The notes under the pieces were generated by a model, which was given only the letters and a program-made list of their open reading frames with translations, was not told where the DNA came from and did no database searches. From Mikania micrantha (taxonomy: Eukaryota > Streptophyta > Magnoliopsida > Asterales > Asteraceae), in assembly GCA_009363875.1 (NCBI GenBank), contig CM018690.1:8544788-8608787 (forward strand): a DNA stretch of 64,000 nt. Reading direction: 5' to 3'. Every line of letters begins with the position of its first letter. Position 1 is the first letter of the stretch. The translations under genes and the position numbers were made by a program. Below, in pieces: positions 42,719 to 51,550 of the stretch.

Positions 42719-44374
42719 ATGGCTTCACAACCGAGATCCACTTCTTCTACTATTTCTGCTGCTACTAATGTACCTTCGCAGATTCCTGTTTTCACCAAAA
42801 AGCCCGACAATTGTGGAAAAAAGACTACCTTTGTGGCCGAAAGTGTTCCATCGACGAAGATGACAACTACTGCTCCTATACTTGTTTCTAACAATGATAT
42901 TTTGAGTATGTTTCAACAGGTACAGCAGCAAATGATAGATCAACAACGAATGAATCAAAGACTTCTCAGGGAAATGGAAAACTTGAAGGCTGAGAAGAAC
43001 AAGCAAACTGAAGTTACTACACCGATAGCTCCGAGGATCCTTGATTTTGGGACATCAGGGATATCCGGGAATCATTCTGGAGACTTTATCCCTATGCAAA
43101 CCACTATCGGAACCTCCTCAGGATCCCAAGATCTGGGAATATCTCGGGATAATATCCTTATCCCTAGAACATCACTCCCTACACCATTCACTGGTAACAC
43201 TTATAATTAGTCTCCATTAGACACTACTAACCTTGGTTCATCTCAGGAAACAGGAATATCTCCTCAAGTGGCCAAGGAAATCCAGAAACTTCGGGATATG
43301 ATCTCAAGTGTGCCAGGAATAGTCAAGCCTATCCCGGAAGTACCAGCAATCACCCACAGGATATCCAGATTCGCTCCACTGATATGTGATGCTGAAATCC
43401 CAAAGAGATTCCAAACTCCCACCATGAAGTTGTATGATGGGACCACTGACCCCGAAGAGCATGTAGCCCAATATAGGGAAAGAATGGAGACAAATCCTAT
43501 TCCCCCACACCTGAAAGAACCTTGCTTATGCAAAGGATTCGGCTCAACTTTGACAGGAGCAGCTTTAAAATGGCTACTCAATGTTCCTCCTTACTCGATT
43601 ACTTCTTTTGCTCACTTGATTAACTTATTTAATAATCGATTTTCATGTAGCAGGACATTTGAAAGATTAACCAGTGATCTCTACAGGATAACTCAGGGAT
43701 CGGATGAGACTTTAAGGAGTTATGTCAACAAGTTTGGCAGAGAATCCTTAGATATCCCTAATCTTGATATCACTACGGCCGTTCAAGCTTTCAAGATGGG
43801 ATTACAGAAAAACTCACCTTTTTATGATGATTTGGTTATGAATCCTTGCAGGATTATGGACAAGGTCCGGAATCAAGCACTGAGGTTCATAAGATTAGAA
43901 GATGATAAAGAAATCCAGAAGAGGATTACTACAACTCATCCCAATGACCAAGGCAAAAGGAAGTTCGATTCACCCACCAACAAGTCATTCAAACCTAAAC
44001 CGTACTATAAGTCGGATAACCACAAGATCAATTCTGTAGATGACGATGAGGATGATGAAGACTATCCCAGGATATCCGATTACTGTTTTTCTGTAAATAT
44101 TCCTGAACTAATGTGTGCCATGCAGGATTTAGGTGAAAAGGCTAGATGGCCTCCTAAGGATAAGAAGATTGCTACGAAAGATAAATCCAAATGGTGTGCC
44201 TTCCATGAAGATTTTGGACATATGACCGAAGATTGCATTGCCTTGAGGAAAGAAAGAAGCTACTTACTTAGCAAAGGTCATCTCAAGGAACTTCTCGGAA
44301 AAAGAAAGAAAGAAGACAGGATCCTAACGAATTTCCGAAAAAAGCTGCATCCCCACCCAAGGATGCCAAGGTAA
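42719..44374 (+). pseudogene. gag: Element C gag (Tat-like)
   Basis: Starts MASQPRSTSS and is closely similar to element D Gag throughout. An in-frame TAG at 43208 (after GNTYN) splits it; it resumes as AKEIQKLRDMISSVPGIVK, with the capsid core (FQTPTMKLYDGTTDPEEHV, AALKWLLNVPPYSITSFAHL, FERLTSDLYRITQGSDETLR) and a zinc-knuckle-like CAFHEDFGHMTEDC. A one-base shift near 44310-44322 ends the frame shortly before the protease. Confidence 0.88.
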
Positions 44375-44968
44375 TAAATTTTATCTCTGGTGGATCTGAT
44401 ATATGTGGTACTTCTTATTCTGCAGCCAGAAGACATGCTAAAGAGGCTAAGATGGAAAATGGAGAAAGACCCACAAAAACTTCAACAATAACTAAGGATA
44501 CTGTGATATCCTTTGAAGAACAAGATCGGGAAAATATCATAGAATCTCATCACGATGGGTTAGTAATTACTTTATATGTTGCTAACCATTATGTGCGCAG
44601 GATACTCATTGATGGAGGCAGTTCTGTAAACATCATCCAATTGGAGACACTCAAGAGAATGAATATTCCTGAATCCGAAATAACGACCAAGTCTTTGGTA
44701 TTAGTTGGATTCAGCGGAGAAGCCAAAGCTACCATCGGTGACATTAAATTACTGGTATATATCGAAGGGGTAAATTCTATGCAACGTTTTTGTATTATAG
44801 ATTCTCTATCCTGTTATAATATCATATTAGGTAGACCTTGGATACACGATATGAAGGCAGTCCCTTCGACATATCATCAATGCGTCAAACTACCTACACC
44901 ATGGGGAGTTGTGAAGATCGATAGCGACCAACAGGAAGCCAAGGAATGTTATTCGTCCTCGATGAAGG
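44375..44968 (+). pseudogene. Element C protease region, cut by element D
   Basis: Open in the shifted frame at 44452-44968: NHYVRRILIDGGSSVNIIQL holds the protease active-site region in the D-G form seen in its close relative D, followed by SCYNIILGRPWIHDMKAVP. It runs to SSSMK and is then joined to the inverted LTR of D. The last few codons of the open frame come from that LTR. Confidence 0.85.
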
Positions 44969-45725
44969 TGTTTCGGGTAAAAATTAACAAGTATAACTTT
45001 TAGCAAAACCGAATTAGTTTAGTGGGGTATTGTGTTTAACAAGTAAATATATTGAATATCAAAAATATATGTTCAATATATCCCTAAATATCCCTGAGGA
45101 TCCCTAGGGATATTTCAGAATATAAAATGAAATAAACAGCTTACACACGAGATTTATACGAGGAAAAGCCCTTAATCCCTTAGGATTGCCGGCATAAAAA
45201 CCTCGGGAGGTGACAATCGTCACTCTGCCTTGTTTTATTAAACTAACAAAGTAAAGATTACAAAGAAAGAGCACAAATGATCGATTGCTAAGTGAATAAT
45301 TTTGTGATCGTGATTGCGAATGATGATGCCGTAGTCAATTGCGTGCAAGATGTCCCTAAAATCGATCATAAGCCTCAAATATATAGTCAAAAATATACAA
45401 TATTGGTCAAATAGCCGCTCCTCATAAATCGGCTCTTTCTCCAATCAGCTCTCGAGCACTTCTCATGAACGTTGGCATGTTTCCCACGTTTCCTCTTATC
45501 ATTCCAGAAAAATAGGCTTGCTAGTTATACAATTCTGTTGACTCAATTCAAATATTAGCAACACATGTGGAATTCAATAATAATAACATCATTTACATTA
45601 TTATTATACAGTAATTAAGTCATCAGATCATATAAATTTATATTCGCAAATATTCCTAAATATCCTGAAATATTCTGTATTCCGAAATATTCCCAATTAT
45701 AAGGTAACTTTTTTGAGGTATAACA
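44969..45725 (-). repeat. Element D 3' LTR
   Basis: 757 bp, in element sense TGTTATACCTC...TACCCGAAACA. It contains GGATATTT/ATTCCGAAAT-type repeats and a TATA-like CTATATAT at 45386-45379. It adjoins element C protease sequence at 44968 without a target duplication. Confidence 0.92.
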
Positions 45726-45740
45726 ATTGCCCCCAAATTC
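45726..45740 (-). other. Element D polypurine tract
   Basis: GAATTTGGGGGCAAT in element sense, immediately before the 3' LTR. An identical copy lies at 54682-54696 beyond the other LTR. Confidence 0.8.
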
Positions 45741-45908
45741 TTATTACCGCTTCAATGAGTGGTAAGAATTTGAATTCAACCGTTTATTTTGGCTCTTTAT
45801 TCAAAATTTGAATTTTAAATGTGATGTGACCGTTTTTTGACAGAACAGTTATTATTGTGGCGGTTTCCCACATATTCCTGCCTATTCTTAATGATCTCTA
45901 TTTTGTAG

Positions 45909-46373
45909 GCCTCTGCTAAATATGTTATAGAGAAAGAACATAATGAGAAGCAGATTGAAGCCCTAGAGGATCAGAAGAAGATCTTCACAGCCAAAGCCGG
46001 TCACTTCGAGAAGGAGCTTGCCAAGGTCAAAAAGCAGATGAAAGACATGGAAGCCACCCACAAGCTTCAATTTAAAGAACACATCGACGGGGCCAAGAAA
46101 TCTGCTGCCATCGCTGTTTTAAGGGCCAAGATACAACTTGTGAATCAGGCCAAGGCCGAAGGTGTGGATTCCTTGGTCAAAAACATGAAGGAGTGGGGCA
46201 AAATTTTGGCTACCCTGGCTGGTGATAAGGCCGAGGCTTCGGTGGACGTGAACAAGGTGGGCGAGGTGGGCGAGATGAGCAAAGCAGGTGAGGTGGAGGT
46301 GACAGGCGCGGATGCCGGAGTGGTGGAGCAGGAGGTGCAAATGGGCGATGATGACAATGATGCGAAGGTCTGA
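45909..46373 (+). pseudogene. Antisense ORF (aORF) last exon in element D
   Basis: Open frame on the + strand, antisense to D. TTTTGTAG|GCCTCTGCT at 45908/45909 is a good 3' splice site, and the frame runs 154 codons to TGA at 46371. The protein is a charged coiled coil (EKEHNEKQIEALEDQKKIF, FEKELAKVKKQMKDM, AKKSAAIAVLRAKIQL) with a Gly/Val/Glu-rich tail. The same exon with its upstream exons is in E (63100-64000, minus strand). Upstream exons are absent here: the sequence back to the polypurine tract is non-coding. Tat elements are known to carry antisense ORFs here, some with a Transposase_28 domain; this exon alone does not show that domain. Function unknown. Confidence 0.7.
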
Positions 46374-46440
46374 GCCCATCTTTTTTAGTTGCTATGGTTC
46401 TTGTTCGCTAATGATGTACTGATCTTAAACAATAGTTCTT

Positions 46441-46470
46441 TAGGAAAGTCCCCTAGAATTGGGGCAGACA
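46441..46470 (+). other. Short conserved hairpin downstream of aORF
   Basis: AAGTCCCCTAGAATTGGGG followed by CAGACAAT folds as a CCCC/GGGG stem. Element E has AAGTCCCTAGATGGGCAGAC at the equivalent position (reverse complement of about 63017-63036): shorter loop, stem kept. Confidence 0.5.
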
Positions 46471-46477
46471 ATATAAG

Positions 46478-46523
46478 AAATCAAAGTGGAGGGACCATGA
46501 GTTTCATGGCGAAGCTTTGATTT
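46478..46523 (+). repeat. Hairpin motif copy 1 (element D, aORF 3' region)
   Basis: Outer stem AAATCAAAG / CTTTGATTT (9 bp), then TGGAGGGA, inner stem CCATG / CATGG with loop AGTTT, then CGAAG. It lies about 105 nt after the aORF stop. Compare copies at 46541-46596, 62881-62935 and 62962-63007. Confidence 0.8.
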
Positions 46524-46540
46524 TCTTTTTTAACTTTTGT

Positions 46541-46596
46541 TTTAACATATCAAGTGGAGGGACCATGAGTTTCATGGCGAAGCTTGATATGTTAAA
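46541..46596 (+). repeat. Hairpin motif copy 2 (element D)
   Basis: Outer stem TTTAACATATCAAG / CTTGATATGTTAAA (14 bp, perfect) around the same core: TGGAGGGA, CCATG-loop-CATGG, CGAAG. The stem sequence differs from copy 1 while the core is identical. Confidence 0.85.
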
Positions 46597-46599
46597 CTT

Positions 46600-47455
46600 T
46601 GGGTTGTTAATATAACAGTCATGTTGGGTTATATTTCAGCGTTTCCTAGTTTATTTCTAGATATCCTTAAATATTCTAAAGTATTCTGAATAATAAATAC
46701 TACCGTTCTGTTTGATTTGAGTTATATGTAACTCTTTATACGTCAAATATTCAAGTTAAGAATAGTTCTTCATAAGTTTTATTAGGTATACTTAGGAATA
46801 TTTAAGAATAATTTGGTATCAATCTGAATATCAAATATTATATCCAGTTGTGAGAATTTATTTCAAGTTTTTTTTTTTTTTTTTTTTTATATTCATAAGT
46901 ATAGTTATGATTTTTAAGATACGTTCGAATATTCATAAGTATCTTGTAATTTATTTAAGAAATGTTCATAAAGATTAGATTTCGACTAAGTATTATTCGA
47001 GATTATTCAATTATTTCTTATTGAAGAGTTTTAGAGTATGTTTCAATATGTACTGAATATATTTAGGAATAAATAAGGATATCTTAAGCTATACTTAGCC
47101 TAATTTGACTAGTGTTTCAATTGTGTGCACGTTCGAAAATAATTTTAATATATGTTTAAATATTGTTAATTTAACATGCCCCATATAAAAATAAATATAG
47201 TTCATACTATCAGCCATGAAAACATATTTCCAAATAGAAATAATCAGAAATGAAAAGCATCATGGTGAATTAAAAGAGTTAAGAAACATGTACCAATTTC
47301 TGGAGATAGTAGATTTAACGCGAAATCTTCTTTATTCCTGTTATGATATCAAAAAGATTCCATACCTGAATATCCCCAAATATGTCGTGGTATTCCCAAG
47401 TATCCTTGAAATTCAATCCTGCACAAATAGAAAAACAAGAAAACTTGGGACAAGC
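46600..47455. other. AT-rich 3' untranslated part of element D
   Basis: Contains a T18-type homopolymer near 46870, many ATATTC/TATTCCGA-type short repeats, and an open frame at 47216 that I regard as chance. No gene supported. Confidence 0.5.
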
Positions 47456-47457
47456 CC

Positions 47458-47725
47458 AAGATACTGGCGACAAGGCCGATTAAAACTGGCGACTAAGGCC
47501 GAAATACTGGCGACTAAGGCCGAAATGCTGGCGACTAAGGCCGAAATACTGGCGACTAAGGCCGGAATACTGGCGACAAGGCCGGAATACTGGCGACAAG
47601 GCCGAGATACTGGCGACTAAGGCCACTGGCGACTAAGGCCGATATACTGGCGACAAGGCCACTGGCGACTAAGGCCGGAATACTGGCGACTAAGGCCGGG
47701 ATACTGGCGACTAGGCCGGAATTCG
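47458..47725. repeat. Tandem repeat, 13 units of about 16-21 bp, element D 3' region
   Basis: Thirteen units of the type ATACTGGCGACTAAGGCC with small variations (CGACAAGG in some, two short units lacking GGAAT). Element E has nine units of the reverse-complement sequence in the same relative position (62076-62265). The tract lies between integrase and the antisense ORF. Confidence 0.92.
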
Positions 47726-48246
47726 GAGGATCCCTGGTAATAGTCTTTGAAAATGAAATTGTCAGCCACTCATGCGTGTACTGGTCCCAAAATCTCCAAC
47801 TATACCGGGATATTTCGGAGGATCCTTAGTTATAGCCCTTGATAATGAAATTGTCAGCCACTCATGCGTGTACTGGTCCCATCATCTCAGACTATAATAG
47901 GATAAACGTGCGCAACTGGCGAGGGCATGAGCCCTAAGTCTTCATGATATTCTGTTGAGTTTTGATTTCAGGTCAAAACTTTGCAGCTGGACATAAAGTC
48001 AGTGCGGGTCTTGATCAAGTTCTGATTTCAGGTCAGACCTTGGGTTAAGACATAAAGTCTCATCTCTTCTCCTGCTATACCTACAAGACAATAAGATTTT
48101 TGCATAGCTGGGAACCAGGAATCCTGATGCCTCGCTTATGCTTGATTAGTAGCAAGGTAATTAGGAATATATAAGAATATGCAAGCATATACAAGAATAA
48201 TCATAAATATTCAGTAGTAAGAATACAGGGTACAACTTAATATGTT
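47726..48246. repeat. Duplicated hairpin motifs downstream of element D integrase
   Basis: GTCAGCCACTCATGCG followed by TGTACTGGTCCC occurs twice (about 47761 and 47852). AGTTTTGA-TTTCAGG-TCAAAACT occurs at 47958-47980 with a second version at 48017-48041 in which one stem pair is changed on both sides. Element E has both motifs twice, in the matching orientation (61747-61830, 61918-62035). Confidence 0.8.
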
Positions 48247-49685
48247 TTAAACAAAGTATGACTTAAGGTGAATAGCATTCCAAGATCTTGGAAGAGGTTC
48301 TCCTTCCATGTTGGTCAACTTGTATGCCCCTTTTCCTGCTTCGGAATCTATCTTATAGGGTCCTTCCCATTTCGGAGCGAGTTTTCCATCAGCTGGATTG
48401 GTAGTATTCTGAAATGCTTTCCTTAGTACTAAGTCACCAACTTGAAATCTTCGTATCCTAATATTTTTGTTATATGATTTGGCTATCTTTTGTTGATATG
48501 TCGCCATCCTTATTCTTGCAATATCCCTAAGTTCATCAATAGTATCTAGATCCTCAGAGAGTGTTTCCTTATTGGATTCTAGATTTTGTAAGCTAGATCT
48601 TGCGGTAGGAATAACCATTTCAGTTGGGAGAACGGCTTCAGAACCATATACTAAAGAAAATGGCGTTTGACCGGTTGCATTCTTTGTAGTTGTTCTATCA
48701 GCCCATAGGACAAATGGAAGTTCTTCAGCCCACTTTCCTTTCTTGGATCCCAACTTTTTCTTAAGGTTATTAATTATGATCTTATTGCTTGATTCCGCTT
48801 GACCATTAGCTTGAGGGTGAACAGGTGTAGAGGTGATCATCTTTATGCCCCAGCTCTCGCAAAAGTTTGTGGTCCTTTTGCCTATGAATTGGGACCCATT
48901 GTCACAAGTGATTTCTGCGGGTATTCCAAATCTAGTCAAGATATTCCTCTTTATGAATGAAACTACTTCTTTTTCTCTAACTTGTACGAAGGCTTCTGCT
49001 TCAATCCATTTTGAGAAGTAATCTGTCATAGCAAGCATGAACACCTTTCCTCCAGGAGCTTTAGGCAGCTTTCCTACTATATCCATTCCCCATTTCATGA
49101 ATGGCCATGATGAGACTATTGGATGTAGAGGTTCAGCTGGTTGATGAAGTATATTGCTATGTCTTTGACAAGCATCACATTTCTGGGAATAAGACATTGC
49201 GTCTCTTCTCATAGTTGGCCAAAAGTATCCTGTTCTCAGGATCTTTGAGAATAATGCTCTACCCCCAGTGTGATTTCCACAATCTCCTTCATGGATATCT
49301 TTCATTACTTCCAAACTTTCGGGTTTCTCCAAACACCTTAAGTATGGGCCTGATATTGATTTCCTATATAAGATATCTCGTATGATTGTGTATCTAGATA
49401 CTTTTGCTTTAAAAGCTCTAGGATTTGTTTCTTCATCAGGTATTTTCCCTGTTTGAAGATAGTTCTTAATAGGGATAGTCCAGGATATTTCATGTGCTTC
49501 TGAGTGAAGAACTTCGGTGTTCTCGGGTTCACTATCCTGATCTATATCTTGCATATCTATCGCTGGTCTCAATATATGTAGGATAGGAATATTAATATCC
49601 TCGGGGATTCTTAGGGACGATGCTAAGTTTGCCAATGCGTCTGCCTCGGCATTCTCATCCCTTGGTACTTGAGTGATATCGAATT
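48247..49685 (-). pseudogene. Element D integrase
   Basis: The 462-residue open frame holds a complete integrase: HHCC finger (H115, H122, C153, C156), catalytic core D185 (KWGMDIVGKLP), D245 (ITCDNGSQF) and E281 (GQAESSNK). The C-terminal GPY/F-like domain follows (FQVGDLVLRKAFQNTTNPA, KLAPKWEGPYKIDSEAGKGA), ending AIHLKSYFV without a chromodomain. It is one frame off from RNase H because the T run near 49688 has eight T (in element sense), where seven would keep the frame. Apart from that it looks functional. Confidence 0.9.
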
Positions 49686-51550
49686 TAAAAAAAATATCCT
49701 GATATATCCTTAACTATTTCTAAGTATTTTGCTAATTTATCTCCTTTAGTCATGTAAGAACCGTTAAATTGATTAGCTATTAGTAGGGAATCGACAAAAA
49801 CATGTAAATTTCTGATGTTCATATCCCTAGCTAATTGAAGTCCTGCTATTAAGGCTTCGTATTCTGCTTCATTGTTAGTTGCTTGAAATTCGCAACTGAT
49901 TGATTGGGGTATTATGTCCCCCTGTGGCGATTTTAGTATAATGCCTAATCCTGTTCCTCTTACATTTGAAGATCCATCTGTGAACAAGGTCCACTCACCA
50001 GTATCTTCATCTAAGAGTCTTACTTCTAGATCCACTTCTGGTTGCAGATCACTACTAAAATCAGCCACAAAGTCTGCTAAAGCTTGTGACTTAATTGCTG
50101 TTCTTGGTTCATAGATCAAATCATATGTGCTGAGTTTGACTGACCATTTTGCCATCCTTCCTGACAGCTCAGGTTTTCTCAGTACAGATTTGATAGGATA
50201 ATTCGTTTTAATGTGTATTCTATGTGTCTCAAAGTAATGCCTTAGCTTAGTTGATGCCATAACCAAAGCTAAAATTAGCTTTTCTAAATGAGAATATCTA
50301 GTCTCAGCATCTACTAAGCTTTTACTTACATAGTATACAGGGTGTTGCGATCCCTGATGATCCTTAACTAACACTGCACTTACAGTCGTTCGGGATACTG
50401 CTAAATATAGTGATAGAGGTTCACCATTTTCTGGTCTCATGAGCAATGGTGGTGAGGACAAATATTCCTTCAGATCCTGAAGTGCCTTCTCATGCTCTTC
50501 ATCCCACTGGAACTTCTTATTCTTTTTAAGGATATCGTAGAATCCTTTAAATTTTTCAGAAGACCTTGAGATGAATCTATTGAGGGCTGCTATTCTTCCC
50601 GTTAACCTTTGCACTTCTTTTATGCTCTTTGGGGATTTGAGGTTCAAGATTGCTTGAATTTGTTCCGGGCTGGCCTCTATCCCTCTTTTAGTGACCATAT
50701 ATCCCAAGAACTTTCCTGATCTTACCCCAAAATGACACTTAGATGGGTTAAGTTTCATATTGTAGTGGTCCAGGATATCGAAGGATTCCTGAAGATCCTT
50801 AAGGTGATTCTCAGTTATCTTCGATTTGACCACCATGTCATCAATATATACTTCCATAGTGTCCCCCAGTTTCTCTTTGAACATCATGTTGACGAGTCTC
50901 TGGTATGTGGCTCCAGCATTCTTCAAGCCAAAAGGCATTGCTGTATAGCAATATATTCCTGTTGGCGTCATGAAGGCTGTGTCTTCTTGGTCCGAGGGTT
51001 CCATTTGGATTTGTTGAAAGCCTGCTGATGCGTCCATGAAAGTCAACATCTCATGTCCTGCTGTCGCGTCCACCATGGAATCTATATGTGGTAATGGAAA
51101 TGGGTCTTTAGGACAAGCCTTATTGAGGTCTGTGTAGTCTACACAGACTCTCCATTTTCCATTCTTCTTTTGAACCACGACTACATTGGCTAGCCACTTT
51201 GGAAATTTCACCTCTCTAATCATTTTTGCTTTGAGGAGTTTCTCTACTTCCTCTTGAATGATTAGATTTCTTTCGGGTGCGAATTTCCTTCTCTTCTGGT
51301 GGATAGGCTTAATATTCCTATCTATTCCTAATTTGTGTGTGATCACTTCTGAGGATATTCCTGTCATATCCTCATGTTTCCATGCGAATGTGGAAACTCT
51401 TGATTTCAGAAAAGAAATCAGTTCCTTTTCAATATCCTCAGGGATACTGGTTCCCACAAGGACTTTGATCTCAGGATCATCGGGATTCAGAGGTACTTCC
51501 TTTACTTCTTTTTCCCTATATTCCTGAGTATCCCCAAGGTCGCACTTTGA
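49685..51550 (-). CDS. Element D reverse transcriptase with two RNase H domains
   Basis: 590 residues open from 51457, with the same frame extending back to a TAG at 51551. RT motifs: WLANVVVVQKKNGKWRVCVD, LPHIDSMVDATAGHEMLTFM, TPTGIYCYTAMPFGLKNAGA, and an intact catalytic YIDDMVVKS. The first RNase H is degenerate (PLSLYLAVSRTTVSAVLVKD, HPVYYVSKSL). A second, archaeal-type RNase H follows (WTLFTDGSSNVRGTGLG, ATNNEAEYEALIAGL, VDSLLIANQFNG) with its acidic residues present. Dual RNase H is a hallmark of the Tat lineage. The frame ends at a stop created by the T-run indel at the integrase junction. Confidence 0.93.
   Translation of the reverse strand, partial: SKCDLGDTQEYREKEVKEVPLNPDDPEIKVLVGTSIPEDIEKELISFLKSRVSTFAWKHEDMTGISSEVITHKLGIDRNIKPIHQKRRKFAPERNLIIQEEVEKLLKAKMIREVKFPKWLANVVVVQKKNGKWRVCVDYTDLNKACPKDPFPLPHIDSMVDATAGHEMLTFMDASAGFQQIQMEPSDQEDTAFMTPTGIYCYTAMPFGLKNAGATYQRLVNMMFKEKLGDTMEVYIDDMVVKSKITENHLKDLQESFDILDHYNMKLNPSKCHFGVRSGKFLGYMVTKRGIEASPEQIQAILNLKSPKSIKEVQRLTGRIAALNRFISRSSEKFKGFYDILKKNKKFQWDEEHEKALQDLKEYLSSPPLLMRPENGEPLSLYLAVSRTTVSAVLVKDHQGSQHPVYYVSKSLVDAETRYSHLEKLILALVMASTKLRHYFETHRIHIKTNYPIKSVLRKPELSGRMAKWSVKLSTYDLIYEPRTAIKSQALADFVADFSSDLQPEVDLEVRLLDEDTGEWTLFTDGSSNVRGTGLGIILKSPQGDIIPQSISCEFQATNNEAEYEALIAGLQLARDMNIRNLHVFVDSLLIANQFNGSYMTKGDKLAKYLEIVKDISGYFF

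Noticed and set aside
45238..45444. 68-residue minus-strand frame in both D LTRs
   Set aside because: Present only because the LTRs are near-identical; no start context, domain or counterpart in the C LTR.
46119..46379. Minus-strand His/Leu-rich frame opposite the aORF exon
   Set aside because: Shadow of the charged coiled-coil frame; the aORF frame alone continues through splice sites into upstream exons in E.
47216..47620. 134-residue frame ending in AEILATKAE repeats
   Set aside because: The repetitive part is the 20-bp tandem tract read in frame; the rest has no counterpart in element E.
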